This document shows, piece after piece, positions 1-10,352 of a stretch of DNA of 64,000 bases. The notes below the pieces were generated by a model. The model saw only the letters and a list, made by a program, of their open reading frames with translations, searched no databases and was not told where the DNA came from. The position numbers were made by a program, and so were the translations under genes. The DNA comes from Sarcocystis neurona. Its lineage: Eukaryota; Apicomplexa; Conoidasida; Eucoccidiorida; Sarcocystidae. The stretch lies in assembly GCA_000727475.1 (NCBI GenBank), contig KL647291.1:4032992-4096991 (forward strand). Reading direction: 5' to 3'. The stretch's first letter is position 1. Each line of letters starts with the position of its first letter.

Positions 1-3000
1 AGAGAGGCGAAGCTCCCCCACGTTTGAGGCGTCATAATCATGGCCCTCAAGCAAAAGGAAACCACGTATGTATCTGTCCAGCGTGGTTGCAGTAATGTAA
101 GGGGGGTCGTTTATCGCACCATCTTTACGATTTCCAGCAGGCCGCAGCATCAGCTTGTCGGCAGGACCTCGTAACAGTCATGCTAAGCTGTAGAAGGACA
201 CCGGATCCCCAAATGTCCCATATGTGTTGAGGTCGAATAGACTCAATATAATAAAATACACCTGTATTTTACGTATATATGTATATATGTGTATATATAC
301 GCCATTTCGATGCGTGTAAAGCCGTGCACGCAGCTTCTGCCCAACTGAAGCCGGCTGGAGAGTCCGGGTAGGCGCGTCAGTTTCCCGTATATTCCCTCGA
401 ATTCTTTCTCTAGTGAAAAACACGACGCGGTGGCACAGGTTAAACATGCCACCATGTAGTCCCGAGGTAATCCAGTGAGAGCTTTTCGCCTTAATGCAGC
501 GACTACCATTGTTTGTGTACTCGTTGTACTGTTATTGACATCATTGCTTACGTTCCTAGAGCTACGTTTGCTTGTCTCCCTGTTTTCACTGCTACATTTC
601 GTAGAGAAATTCTACAAAGTGGGCACATCTACAAGTCACGTGACTACTACTGCAGTCCAAGTACTAATGTTGCGCTCTTGATTAGTGGGGCTGCTAGTGC
701 CATTGAAGTCTTACGGATACATACAATTGTGGGTCGTCCACTTCTGCAGCTACGCACGTGGTTTCACCGTTCACTTTTCAAGGAATCTGAAGGAGCTGCT
801 TCTCTTGACGCTGCTGCTAAGGCTGAATTGCTACTGCTGCTGTTTCGTCTGCTGCTGCAAGGGGACGGCAGCCCTCTCAGTAGATGTTCCGCGGAACGAT
901 GTAATAAAGGTGTAATGGGGGCGACGTATCTCAATCCCGTACGTAGTTTACAAATCCAGAGCATCGTGCTTGCTGTGGTGCAGCACCGACTGCTGCCTAC
1001 AAGCAATCAGCGCATGCATCCAACATGTGTGAACTGCGTATGTGGAGGTTTCCTGGTCAGGTGCATTATAACTACGCAGGAGCATGCCGATGTGCAGCTG
1101 CTGCTGGTGCCTCCTGCCGCCATTCCCTCGTGCCGCTGCTGCTGCCTGCTGCAGCCGTTACCTCTGGAGCATACCAGAGCACATACAGACCCGACCCTTA
1201 CATGTGCGTAGTACCGCGCCGGAGTGGACGACTGACGCGTCCCCGGAAACGCGCGTTCTTTCCTGCACACGTCTGTGTGCAAGGTCCCTCGTCTGTTATC
1301 CTACACACGCATATATAGACCTGTGGCTGATTTCTTCATCTACTTGACTAGTGTATATTCATCTTTGAATACCTGTCTGCGGAAATGTGGATTCACACGC
1401 ATACGTGTCCAGCGTATATTTCTACTTCCTATATGTCTGTGTGCTTGCGTACGTTTACCCACACAAGTGTGGTGCCACTTCAACGTAAGCACCTAGGAAC
1501 TATCAGCGTTTCTGTGTACGCCCCTCACACGTGCAGTAACGTGTCCCAGAAACCCTCGGGGAAAGACAGTGCCTTCATTTTACAACCACGAGCGACGCTC
1601 ATGCACAGTTGACTGCTTCTTTTTGAAGATCCACTCCTGTTAGAATAAAGATCTGCAAACATACGTATCTACGTGTAGCTGCCATACACTTGTGCACGTG
1701 GTGCTATGTAGATTATGTGTACTGCACGCTTAAGTATACATTTGTAGGCATATACGCATACCTATGCGCATGATAACTAGAAACATCATTTTGATCTGGT
1801 TCGTGGATGCGGTGGTGATCAGTAAAATCGTGCGACGGCTGTAGTTGAAAGAATCCCCGGCTGCCTTGTCGTGCACTAAATCTGCAGTTCCTGCAGTTCA
1901 GGCACGTGCGCCACAGCAGTACGTCCCTCAGGCAACAACAGCTGTGAAGGGTCCAACCACATCTCTATATATCTGTGTGTGTCTGTCTCTACGTGTGCAA
2001 ACGTATCCGTATGTGTACCTGCGTACACGTACAGACTAACGTCTACGAAAACTGAGCGGACGGAACTACCGCGAAGTTATGCCACAGTCACACACATAGG
2101 TGTATACAGATATGCCTGTGCTCTCTATAAAAGTGCGTCATCGCAAATACGCGTTCAGTCACACGCAAACCTCTACACTCTCATATTCCTACACGGGACC
2201 TGCTTTGCCTCACTACTGGTGTGCCATCCCTGCGCGCTGCGTTGATACCCTCGGCCAATGGCGAGCCTCTAAAGTCCTCGCCCGACCTGCCTGGCCTCAC
2301 GCCGATGTAGGCAGGCACGGGTAGACGCGAGTACAAGCCCAGCCGATACGTAGTGAAGGTGCTCTCTCATTAAGGCACGCGCAATGCTGAGTACGCTCGA
2401 AGCGCAGGACTCTGCGCATGATAGGCTGTAGCCGTATACAATTTTCGGCAAAAAGGCTGTGTGAAAGTGGGTGCAGGAAGAGAACGCCTCCGACAGGTGC
2501 CTTCCCGCATCCGCGAGCAAACTGACGTCTACTTCTACAACAACACGTGCACGCACAGTAACAAACTGACGGCGCCGCCGCGGCAGCGGCCGTCCTACAC
2601 ACATACGTGTACACATATGCATATGTGTGTACACGTGTGCGTATATGTGCGCTACAAATCGATGTATGAAAGGACAAACACACAATGACGCTTGCAGCGC
2701 AAGCGTGGACACTCGTACGGGTATATACATACCTATTTACACGCAAAAATACATACACATATACCTACCTATACAGATACGTGTACATACACGTGCGTAC
2801 ATAGGATCAAAGGGATTCGCTTGCAGTGGTACGCTCAAGTCTTCCTCGATCTCGCGCATGTGCCAGAACATGCATGCGCGTAGTCACCCCTCCCTCTATA
2901 CACACGTTACCTGCTTCTATGTTGCCTCTTACGTCCCTGCGCCAGTGTACCCACCACTCCAGCATGCAAGTGCGTATACGTGAACTCATATATAGACACG

Positions 3001-3280
3001 TACACAGAATATACATATCCACAGGCATTAGTAGGTGTACTCATATGTAGACATATATGTGCATGTGCAGCACAGGGCTCTGGATCAACATACGCTATAT
3101 ACATACGTATATGATTACACCCAATACACATGCGTGCACACCTTTCTCTGTATGTCTCCCTTTTTTTTGATAAAAATATATTTTTCTCGCTTCGTTTCCC
3201 CTTCGCCCCACAAAAAACTCCCTTGGGTTGGCTACGCTGCTGCTGTTGGGTCTCTCGCTGTGACGTGTGAGCGTGACATA
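1..3280. other. no recognisable gene; degenerate microsatellite DNA
   Basis: I see no conserved protein in this stretch. It is a patchwork of short (CA)n, (TA)n and TACGTA-like runs, which give Tyr/Ile/His/Thr-rich spurious frames. From 513 to 1211 the plus strand is open for 232 codons, starting at an ATG and containing a few CTG triplets. Its composition is irregular and I recognise no domain, so I do not call it a gene. Part of 480-700 resembles the decayed TAC/ACT sequence seen near 18-20 kb. Confidence 0.5.
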
Positions 3281-3396
3281 TTTGCTGCTCGCGACTATTT
3301 GCTGCTCGCGCCTATTCGCTGCTCGCGCCTATTTGCTGATCGCGCCTATTCGCTGCTCGCGACTATTTGCTGATCGCGCCTACTTGCTGCAGTGCT
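3281..3396. repeat. 17-bp minisatellite, about 6.5 copies
   Basis: Units begin at 3281, 3298, 3315, 3332, 3349 and 3366, with a partial seventh from 3383. Each unit is a variant of TTTGCTGCTCGCGCCTA. Variation is confined to three positions: TTT/TTC, CTC/ATC and GCC/GAC. Because 17 is not a multiple of 3, any reading frame through it changes with each unit, so it is probably non-coding. Confidence 0.9.
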
Positions 3397-4160
3397 CTTT
3401 CCTGCTCAGCGATGTTGGACGGACCTGCTGCTCTACAGTGTCTTTTTCTTCGAGCTTGCTGGCGTCACTTGCGCTCCTTTCTTTCTCTTCTTGCCGTCCC
3501 CTTTCCTTCCTTCTTCAGCAGCATCTCCCCTGCTGCTGCTTCCCCCAGCTCCGCTTTCCGGTGGCGTGCGCCTCGCCGTTTCCTTCCCGCAGCGGCTGCT
3601 GCGAAGGCGTTGCCTGCTGCTGTTCCTACGTAAAACGGTCACATGAAATGCATTCAGACGAATACTACTACATCGCAGCGGACAAGAACATATCTTTGCA
3701 TCTCTATATACTCTTATGTGTACAAGCGTGTACACACGAGCACGTTCACATTTACGACTATCTATACTTGTATGTACAGTTAGGTGTATGTACACCCTAG
3801 GTACCGCTGTATGCACACGTGTAGATATACACACGTGCAAACATCTACGTGTATGATGAATGCGCAAGCGTTAACATACTGCACAAATATCTACTTGTCT
3901 ACCAACTTATCTTCCCGCTTCATCAATTGTATGCATATACGTACACTGATTCAGCGTTGCGGCGAGTCCCGTGTACACGCACTTTCCATGCGGAACCCAG
4001 GAGGAGCACGCAGCAAACGCACGGACAATCATAGGCGTGTACTTTTATATACGCCTTTCTACACATACTAGTGACTAGCGCTTCTGCGAAATTTTTCAGA
4101 AGGCAGTTTTCTTTGAAAAGTACCCATATTTCCTAGTTGCAACCTTGACGACGTCTGTCC
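3397..4160. other. intergenic sequence downstream of the cyclin H-like gene
   Basis: A GC-rich, CTG-containing stretch (3400-3640) is followed by microsatellite-rich sequence (3650-4080). No conserved protein is visible. It lies 3' of the minus-strand cyclin H-like gene and may include its 3' untranslated region, but no polyadenylation signal can be assigned with confidence. Confidence 0.4.
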
Positions 4161-4247
4161 CTAGAGCTGCCGCTTGGAGCTGCACCGGGAAGCGTACCAC
4201 GCCGCCGGCGCCCCAAGGCGTCGTCGCCATGAACAAGCGTAATATCC
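4161..4247 (-). CDS. cyclin H-like gene, possible terminal exon
   Basis: On the minus strand a GCGTAG acceptor at 4249-4248 allows a short exon in phase 0 that reaches TAG at 4163-4161 after 28 codons. An alternative is a weaker GTGCAG acceptor further 3', which would also be phase 0 and run to a TGA at about 4096-4098, ending in KYGYFSKKTAF. Cyclin H C-termini are poorly conserved, so homology does not decide between them. Confidence 0.2.
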   Translation of the reverse strand, partial: GYYACSWRRRLGAPAAWYASRCSSKRQL

Positions 4248-7200
4248 CTACGCATACAGACGGGATCAAACCGTTACATACGAACGAAGACCTGTGCATA
4301 AAGATATATATATATATATATGTATGTATATACACAGGTGTACATGAGTCCACGCTTGAGCGGTAGTAGCGTACCTCGACGGCCTCTATGCATGCGTCCA
4401 GCAGCAGTTCCATTTCCTCTCCGATTTGTTGGTTCTGGACCCTCTGCTGCAGCTCTTTCACCTCCTGAAGCCGCTGCAAAATATGTTGCACCTGCGGCTG
4501 CAGCACGTGCCGCCAAAACGCTTCCTCTTCCTCTGTTGGCTGGGACAGGCTGTTAGCAACAGCAGGAGCGCCAAGAGGACCAGGAGCAGGTGCTGTGGAT
4601 GCGTCAGCGGAAAGACCACCAGCAACACCGGCCGCAGAAGAGGAACAGGCAGCAGGAGATACGGCGAAAGAAGGAGAAGAAACAGGAAGGGCAACAGAAG
4701 CAGCACCAGCCACGCCAGACGGTGTCGTCGCACTTTCGGATTCTTCTTTCTTTACACGAACTTCCTGTTTACAAGGCTGGGGAGGTAGCCCGATGCGATC
4801 TTGTACAGCGGCAGCTGCACCGCTGGTGGTCCAGCTGCGGCTACTGTCGCTGTTGCTGCTGCTACTGCTGCCGCTGCTGCTGCTGCCGCTGCTGCTGCTG
4901 CCGCTGTTGGTGCTGCCGCTGTTGGTGCTGCCGCTGTTGGTATTGCTGCTGTTGCTGCTGCTGCATCTGCGGAGGTGAGCCGCGGTTTGTCCAGCAGCAA
5001 GGACCTTCTTGAGCAGGGCCTCTACGTCGACCGCTGCTGCTGCGAGCTCCTTGCTGCAGGGGGGCGAGCGTGCTGCAGCGACAACTGCCGCAACAGCAAG
5101 GATTGCAGGGGGATATAGAAGAGGAAGATCCTGAGCCACAAACATGAGAGTACACTCCTGTTCACTTCGTTCCAGCAGCAGACGCAGAGACGGCAGCAGG
5201 GCCCCGGCTGCCGTGCCAGTCGCTGCGACGGTAGCTGCCGTGCTCTGCAGCCAGTCTGCGTCGTACTCCGTTGCCTGCTGCTGCTGGGGCTGCTGCTGCC
5301 GTTGCTGCCGCAGTATCAGCGGTTTCTTCTCTTCCTGCTCGTGCACGGCCTCGTCTTCTTGAGACACAGCAGCAACAGCCCCACCACCACCACCACGCGT
5401 CGGGGCAGCAGGAGGAGAAGGAGAAGCAGAAGCGGCAGCAGGTTTGTCGCTTGCTGCACCCACCTCCCGGCAAGCTGCTGCTCCACACCCTAGAGAGCAA
5501 GCCGCAGCGGCGCCGCTGCCTCCCCATGAAGAAGACAAGGAGGCAGCAGCACCAGCAGCTAAGGCATTCACGCCATGGATAATCGCGAGAAGCGGCGGCC
5601 TGCTGTGCAGCACGTATACATCAAAATCAATTGCCTCACACAGAGGCAGTTCTAGTCGTAGCACTGCAGCAACGTCCAGTCCTTCGATATCTCCGAGCAA
5701 GTCCTGTACACCACGCGCATCAACTTACTGCGCACGCATATCTTTTTACACACAAGCAAAGAATTCACATATATATATATTTATATTTATATTTCCGGTG
5801 TGACAGTCGTTCGGACGATTTACGCCTTGTCATGTATATATATATATGTATACAGAGAAAGACACATATTTGAATGTGTCTGCAGCTCTCATGTGTAGAT
5901 CTCCCTCTAACATGTAGACGCGCGTGTACACGTAGATCCGTATATACAGATGTATGTATGTATATATATGTGTTGAAAGCGAGGCGCATACAGACGTGTA
6001 TACATGTACACCAGGATGCACATAGGAACGCACAGTGTCAAACGAATCTCTGTTGTATAGTTTTCTGTAAAGGTGTGTGTTTACACAGCGACGAAGAAGA
6101 CTAGTGGGACTATCATCCTTTCTCTTGCGAAGCTGCGACAGTGGCAGCCGCACTTCTCGGAGTAGCGTGCCAGCGCTGCTGCAGCTCCTGTTGTCGTTGT
6201 TCCCCCTGCCAGACGGCTGTTTCTCTTCATGCTGCTCACGCCACTGCGGTGCTGCTACTGCTACTCCTCCTGCCGCAGAATACAGCGCAGGCTGACGCTG
6301 CTGCTGTCGCTGCCGCTGCTGCTGCTGCTGCTTCGCGTCCGGCTCGCGCTGGGGGGGTCCGCGCTGCTGCTGTCATTGCTGCGACTGCTTCTGCGGGTTT
6401 TACGGCGCTGCTGCTGCTCCTGTCGTGACTGCTGCACCTGCGCGTGGCAGGGAGGCAGAAGAAGAGAGTACTACTCTTACGCCTAGAGTGTAGTGTCGAG
6501 CAAGGTCCTCTGCCTTCAGGGCCAGCAAGAGGCACGCCAGCAGCAGCAGCCGGACGTCGTACTGCAGCGGGCTTCTACGGCACCAGAACCTACGTGTTCA
6601 CGCACGAACGCACAGGAAGACAGAGAGAAAAAGAGAAAAGGGTAGCGACAAACACAACCGGCCTGCAGCCTCCTTTTGAAATGCTGACGCCTATGGAAGG
6701 GGGAACGGTCTTCACCATTTGTTTCATATCTCCGCACGCAGAAGGAGACTTTCTCATCCCTTGCGTCCTCTTTTACCCCAGAGAAATCGCTCTTCATCAC
6801 TTTCTCTGTTTTCTCGTATTATAAGTACACCCACGTGAGTCGATCAACTTTATTACTCGCAAGCCCGTCACGACGCTTCCGTCTTTCAACACTCGACCAA
6901 AAAAAGCGCAGCAAAGCTTGTAGCACATAGCCAAACATACACAGGGCTATAGCGACATCTGCACGGATGTAGGTAAGACACATACACACATATGCTACAC
7001 TACACAAGTAAATCTACACAGAGTTATAGCGACGTTTACACGGATGTATGTAAGTGCGTATATATATATATATATATACATATACATATGTGTGTAACTC
7101 TCTCTCTNNNNNNNNNNNNNNNNNNNNNNNNNNNNNNNNNNNNNNNNNNNNNNNNNNNNNNNNNNNNNNNNNNNNNNNNNNNNNNNNNNNNNNNNNNNNN

Positions 7201-7698
7201 NNNNNNNNNNNNNNNNNNNNNNNNNNNNNNNNNNNNNNNNNNNNNNNNNNNNNNNNNNNNNNNNNNNNNNNNNNNNNNNNNNNNNNNNNNNNNNNNNNNN
7301 NNNNNNNNNNNNNNNNNNNNNNNNNNNNNNNNNNNNNNNNNNNNNNNNNNNNNNNNNNNNNNNNNNNNNNNNNNNNNNNNNNNNNNNNNNNNNNNNNNNN
7401 NNNNNNNNNNNNNNNNNNNNNNNNNNNNNNNNNNNNNNNNNNNNNNNNNNNNNNNNNNNNNNNNNNNNNNNNNNNNNNNNNNNNNNNNNNNNNNNNNNNN
7501 NNNNNNNNNNNNNNNNNNNNNNNNNNNNNNNNNNNNNNNNNNNNNNNNNNNNNNNNNNNNNNNNNNNNNNNNNNNNNNNNNNNNNNNNNNNNNNNNNNNN
7601 NNNNNNNNNNNNNNNNNNNNNNNNNNGTACGTACGTAGTAGTTAGTTAAGTAGTCGTAGTATATATATATATATATACATATACATATGTGTGTACTA

Positions 7699-7737
<39 letters not shown>

Positions 7738-10352
7738 CGCTACACCACATGACTAAATCTACACATAGATATCCCTACGTCTAGACGTATGCATGTCGGC
7801 ATATATATATATATTAGCTGCATGCATGTGTGGATATGCGTATGTGAATGTATGTGTTAGTGAAAAGTCTACATGAGTGAAGACTCCTCCTTATTTGTTT
7901 CCCTACACGTGATTCTGTTAAGACGCCGAAGGAGTGTACGTATACAACTGTTCGTAGCACGTACATACATACATATGTACAGAGGTGTATCCGTGTATGC
8001 AGGTAAAAATTTAATATGAAAGCCTCTTGTCGCCCACACGTATATATAAATATACCTATCGTATATATGGGTACGTATATACATACAGACGAAATAGCAT
8101 TTGGCGACATACATACCCACACTTTTTGACATGCACTGCTCACCATCCAGCCCTCACGTAAACTACCATTCCTAAATGTTCATCTGCGATGTCCACGCGT
8201 CTTCTCCCTTTGTCTTCTATTTATTCATATATGTACATTTATATATATATGTATACATGTGTGTACACGTATCTACATAGAAATAGCGCTGAAGAGGCAG
8301 TGCAGGTAAGCCACAGCGGCAATAGTGACACCGGCGAACGTATGCGCGCATCACGCATGCATTAGACATTTATACCCAGCAGAGTCAATCCCCTTCTCCC
8401 TCCCGCCACACATACATCTACGTCACCGATATACATGTACGTATTACGCGCTTCACACGTACGTCTTGCACGTCAACCGATACAGACAGGCCCACGCACA
8501 TACACATATGTATATGTGTCGCACATGTTACACACATACATACTCTCCCTCCTGGTGTTCTCCACTTTTCCACCTGTGGTCATTCTATATGAAAAAAAAG
8601 GGGCTGCTCGCGTTCTGTCGTATCGCCTTGGCATCCCTAGCAGGGGCAGCAGTCGTGAAAGGAGGTGCAGCAGAAGCGTCCTTGAAGTAGGAGGAGGTAA
8701 TGGAGCAGCAGTGGTAAAGCTGTGTGCCGTACGTAAAACATTTACACTTTCCTTCACATCGTAGAGAAAAAAGACGAGCACCTGCACCTGCTCCCGCACG
8801 AACGAAAGGGAGACGGAAATGCAATTTTTCTCCGGTGTGCGGTTGCAGCAGCACCTTTTTTCCCTCTCCCAGTGGCCCTGGGCGTAGGCCGGAGCACCAG
8901 GAATTCCCTGCCGAAGATTCCTGCGGAGCCACTGCTACCGCCACGCGGCTGCCTCGTCGCCTGTGTAAAAAACTATGAAAAGCCAGGCATGTGGCTCGGG
9001 CGTTGCTGCATGGGGTCACTCAAGAAATATGTCCCTTTGCTGTTGCTGCTTCTTCTCGGAGAAGTGCGGGCATCCTCGCGACTGTTGCTCCCTTTCTGAC
9101 GACACGCGTGCGTATTTTTCGCCCGCTGTTGTCTTTCTCTAGCCCAACGCACAGGCAGCCTCGCGACTGCTGCTTCTTTTTTACAGGGAGCGCATGCAGC
9201 CCCCCCCTGCTGGCAACCTGCTGCTGCTTCCGTACGAGTGGTAGTCTACGTCTCGTGGGTCGCTGCTGCTGCTGCATTGCACGCGTTTTCTTTGCTGGTA
9301 AGTCCCCGTCCTTTTTAAAGATACATGTACGTACTTTCCCTCTTAGTGTTACTGCTGCTGTCTTAGTGAGACAGGCTTGTGTGTGCTACTGCTACTGCTG
9401 CGTTGTTCGCTCCCTTCTCCGACAGCAAGCAGCCCTGGTGCGGAGCTGCTGCTGCTCTTTGATGTGCAAGCATGCGTGTCCGTCGCTGTTGCAGCTGCTT
9501 CACTTTAAATATCGTACAAGTACACGTGCACGTTTGCCGGGCCCGCGTTTCTCCTGCTGCCGGTGCTGCCTCACGTGTGTTGCTGCCGCTCCGTAATTGC
9601 TGCTGCTTCTCCGGCTCTGTGCAGCAGGCACTGCTGCTGCTGCTGCTTTGCACTTGTTGCTGCAGCTGCGCTTCATTTTGCCGAGATGTTTCGTTTCACT
9701 CCTGCTCTGCACTTTGTCCCTGCAGCTATCCGTGCTAATATGTGGTGCTGCTGTTGCTGCTTTGTAGCTGCTGCTGTTTTGGTCTTACACTTGCTGCTGC
9801 TGTTCCTCTCTGCACGCCGCTGTTCCGCTGCGACGCTCTCCACCTTGCTGCTGATTCCACGCAACTGCTGCTGCTGCGTCGTGCGTAGCATCGGCTGCTG
9901 CTGCGGTCTTACCGGTGGAAGAAAATGCATGCGCACTCCACTACGTTGGGGCGGAAGAGATTCTTCCTGCGGCAGATGATCAGCAGCTGCAGCGCAAAAT
10001 ACTCAATTAGTTGCAGCACTTCTTTCAGTCGAGGTAACGGAGCCACTTCCTCTTCCTCCTTCCTCTTTTTCTTCTTTTTCTTCTTCTCCGGCTGCCCTGC
10101 TCCTGCTGTCGTCGCCACCACCGCGTCTCCGCTGCTGCTGTGCACGTGGCTGTTGCGCTGCATGCGCAGCTGCTTCACGGTCGCACAAGCCTCTGCGTGC
10201 GTCAGACTACGCATCGCATGCAACTGCTGTGGGGAGAAGATCCATCGTTGCAGATGACTACTGCACTGCGGCCACACAGAAGCGAGCTGCTGCTCCACTT
10301 CTCCGCCATCCCTTCCTCCTTCTCCCGTGCACCTACCGCCCTCGCTCTTCAT
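4161..10352 (-). CDS. cyclin H-like protein (CAK/TFIIH regulatory subunit), multi-exon, incomplete
   Basis: Gene-level entry; exons are listed separately. Cyclin H activates CDK7 in the CDK-activating kinase and TFIIH, in the nucleus. Conserved blocks occur in family order on the minus strand. The N-terminal SSxxxRWxFS-type motif and cyclin-box helices 1-2 lie in 9913-10352. The end of the first fold plus the LELPLCEAIDFDVYVLHSRP block, which resembles human cyclin H around its YELLLIQQLNF segment, lies in 4375-5703. A second-fold LPLLYPPAILAVAAVVAAA block lies in the same exon. Missing is the helix carrying the YDP...ACKxxE signature. Exon 1 ends in phase 2 and the next located exon starts in phase 0, so at least one exon between 9912 and 6349 is unaccounted for, perhaps in the gap at 7108-7626. 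The 3' end is uncertain. The identification is from remembered family sequence, without a search. Confidence 0.65.
4375..5703 (-). CDS. cyclin H-like gene, large exon with second cyclin fold
   Basis: This exon is bounded by a TGTACAG acceptor (AG at 5705-5704) and a GAG|GTACGC donor (GT at 4374-4373). It is 443 codons, phase 0 at both ends. It begins DLLGDIEGLDVAAVLRLELP, runs into the LCEAIDFDVYVLHSRPPLL block, then into a long Ala/Gly/Ser/Gln-rich insertion. The second-fold segment ECTLMFVAQDLPLLYPPAIL follows. A second insertion holds Asn-Ser-Gly repeats, from CAG/CTG triplets read as Ser. The exon ends in a predicted helix, FWRHVLQPQVQHILQRLQEV. Human cyclin H is only 323 residues, so the insertions more than double this protein. 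The minus strand is open well past the donor, so retention of the short intron cannot be excluded. Confidence 0.65.
6085..6348 (-). CDS. cyclin H-like gene, probable internal exon
   Basis: Candidate exon of 88 codons, phase 0 at both ends. It follows a C-run acceptor (CCCCCCCAG, AG at 6350-6349) and ends at a GTAAAC donor (6084-6079). It reads a Gln/Arg-rich run, then WREQHEEKQPSGRG, then AGTLLREVRLPLSQLRKRKD and SPTSLLRRC. Joined in phase to the exon at 5703 it would supply the linker between the first cyclin fold and the DLLGDIEG block. The conserved Lys and Glu of the cyclin box are not in it. Support is splice-site quality, phase and position rather than clear homology. Confidence 0.35.
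6349..7107. other. cyclin H-like gene intron region; duplicated segment near 6938 and 7015
   Basis: No cyclin sequence was found here. A plus-strand frame near 6660-6824 is open and unremarkable. Two similar segments, each containing TATAGCGAC and CACGGATGTA, start near 6938 and 7015. The second continues into a (TA)n run that reaches the assembly gap. Confidence 0.4.
7108..7626. other. assembly gap of 519 N
   Basis: Unknown bases flanked by matching repeat sequence. The left edge is (TA)n, then ACATATACATATGTGTGTA, then (CT)n. The right side carries the same series at about 7660-7710. The gap therefore interrupts a tandem duplication, and its true size is uncertain. It lies where a missing cyclin H exon would be expected. 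Confidence 0.95.
7660..8330. repeat. (TA)n and (CT)n microsatellites after the gap
   Basis: A (TA)n block at 7660-7678, a (CT)n block near 7699-7716 and a second (TA)n block at 7717-7736 repeat the order seen left of the gap. The rest, to 8330, is AT-rich with short TATA and CATA runs and no recognisable gene. Confidence 0.8.
8590..8691 (+). CDS. short frame resembling a signal peptide, unassigned
   Basis: An ATG at 8590 opens 33 codons before TAG at 8689. The peptide begins with three lysines after Met, then a hydrophobic core (LLAFCRIALASLAGAAVV) and an Ala-rich end, which is the layout of a secretory signal peptide. If real it would be a first exon; a GT lies at 8688-8689. No downstream exon with a secreted-antigen domain was recognised. 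It lies opposite an intron of the cyclin H-like gene, so chance is quite likely. Confidence 0.15.
8692..9912. other. cyclin H-like gene intron region, CTG-rich on the plus strand
   Basis: This region holds many CTG triplets on the plus strand (9030-9060, 9230-9300, 9430-9660, 9740-9910). Frames on both strands are long only because triplet repeats lack stops. I found no cyclin helix or other conserved block here. One member of the cyclin H-like gene's large first intron is therefore annotated only as repeat-rich sequence. Confidence 0.45.
9913..10352 (-). CDS. cyclin H-like gene, first recognised exon
   Basis: The ATG at 10352-10350 starts MKSEGGRCTGEGGRDGG. The frame is open further upstream, so a spliced 5' exon is possible. 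The exon then reads SSHLQRWIFSPQQLHAMRSL, which matches the cyclin H N-terminal SSxxxxWxFS motif and the helix after it. A Lys/Glu-rich insertion (PEKKKKKKKRKEEEE) follows. The first cyclin-box helices then read LPRLKEVLQLIEYFALQLLI and CRRKNLFRPNVVECACIFFH, like human cyclin H from EEMTLCKYYEKRLLEFC to MYFKRF. The donor is GTAAGACC at 9912-9905 and the exon ends in phase 2. Confidence 0.65.
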
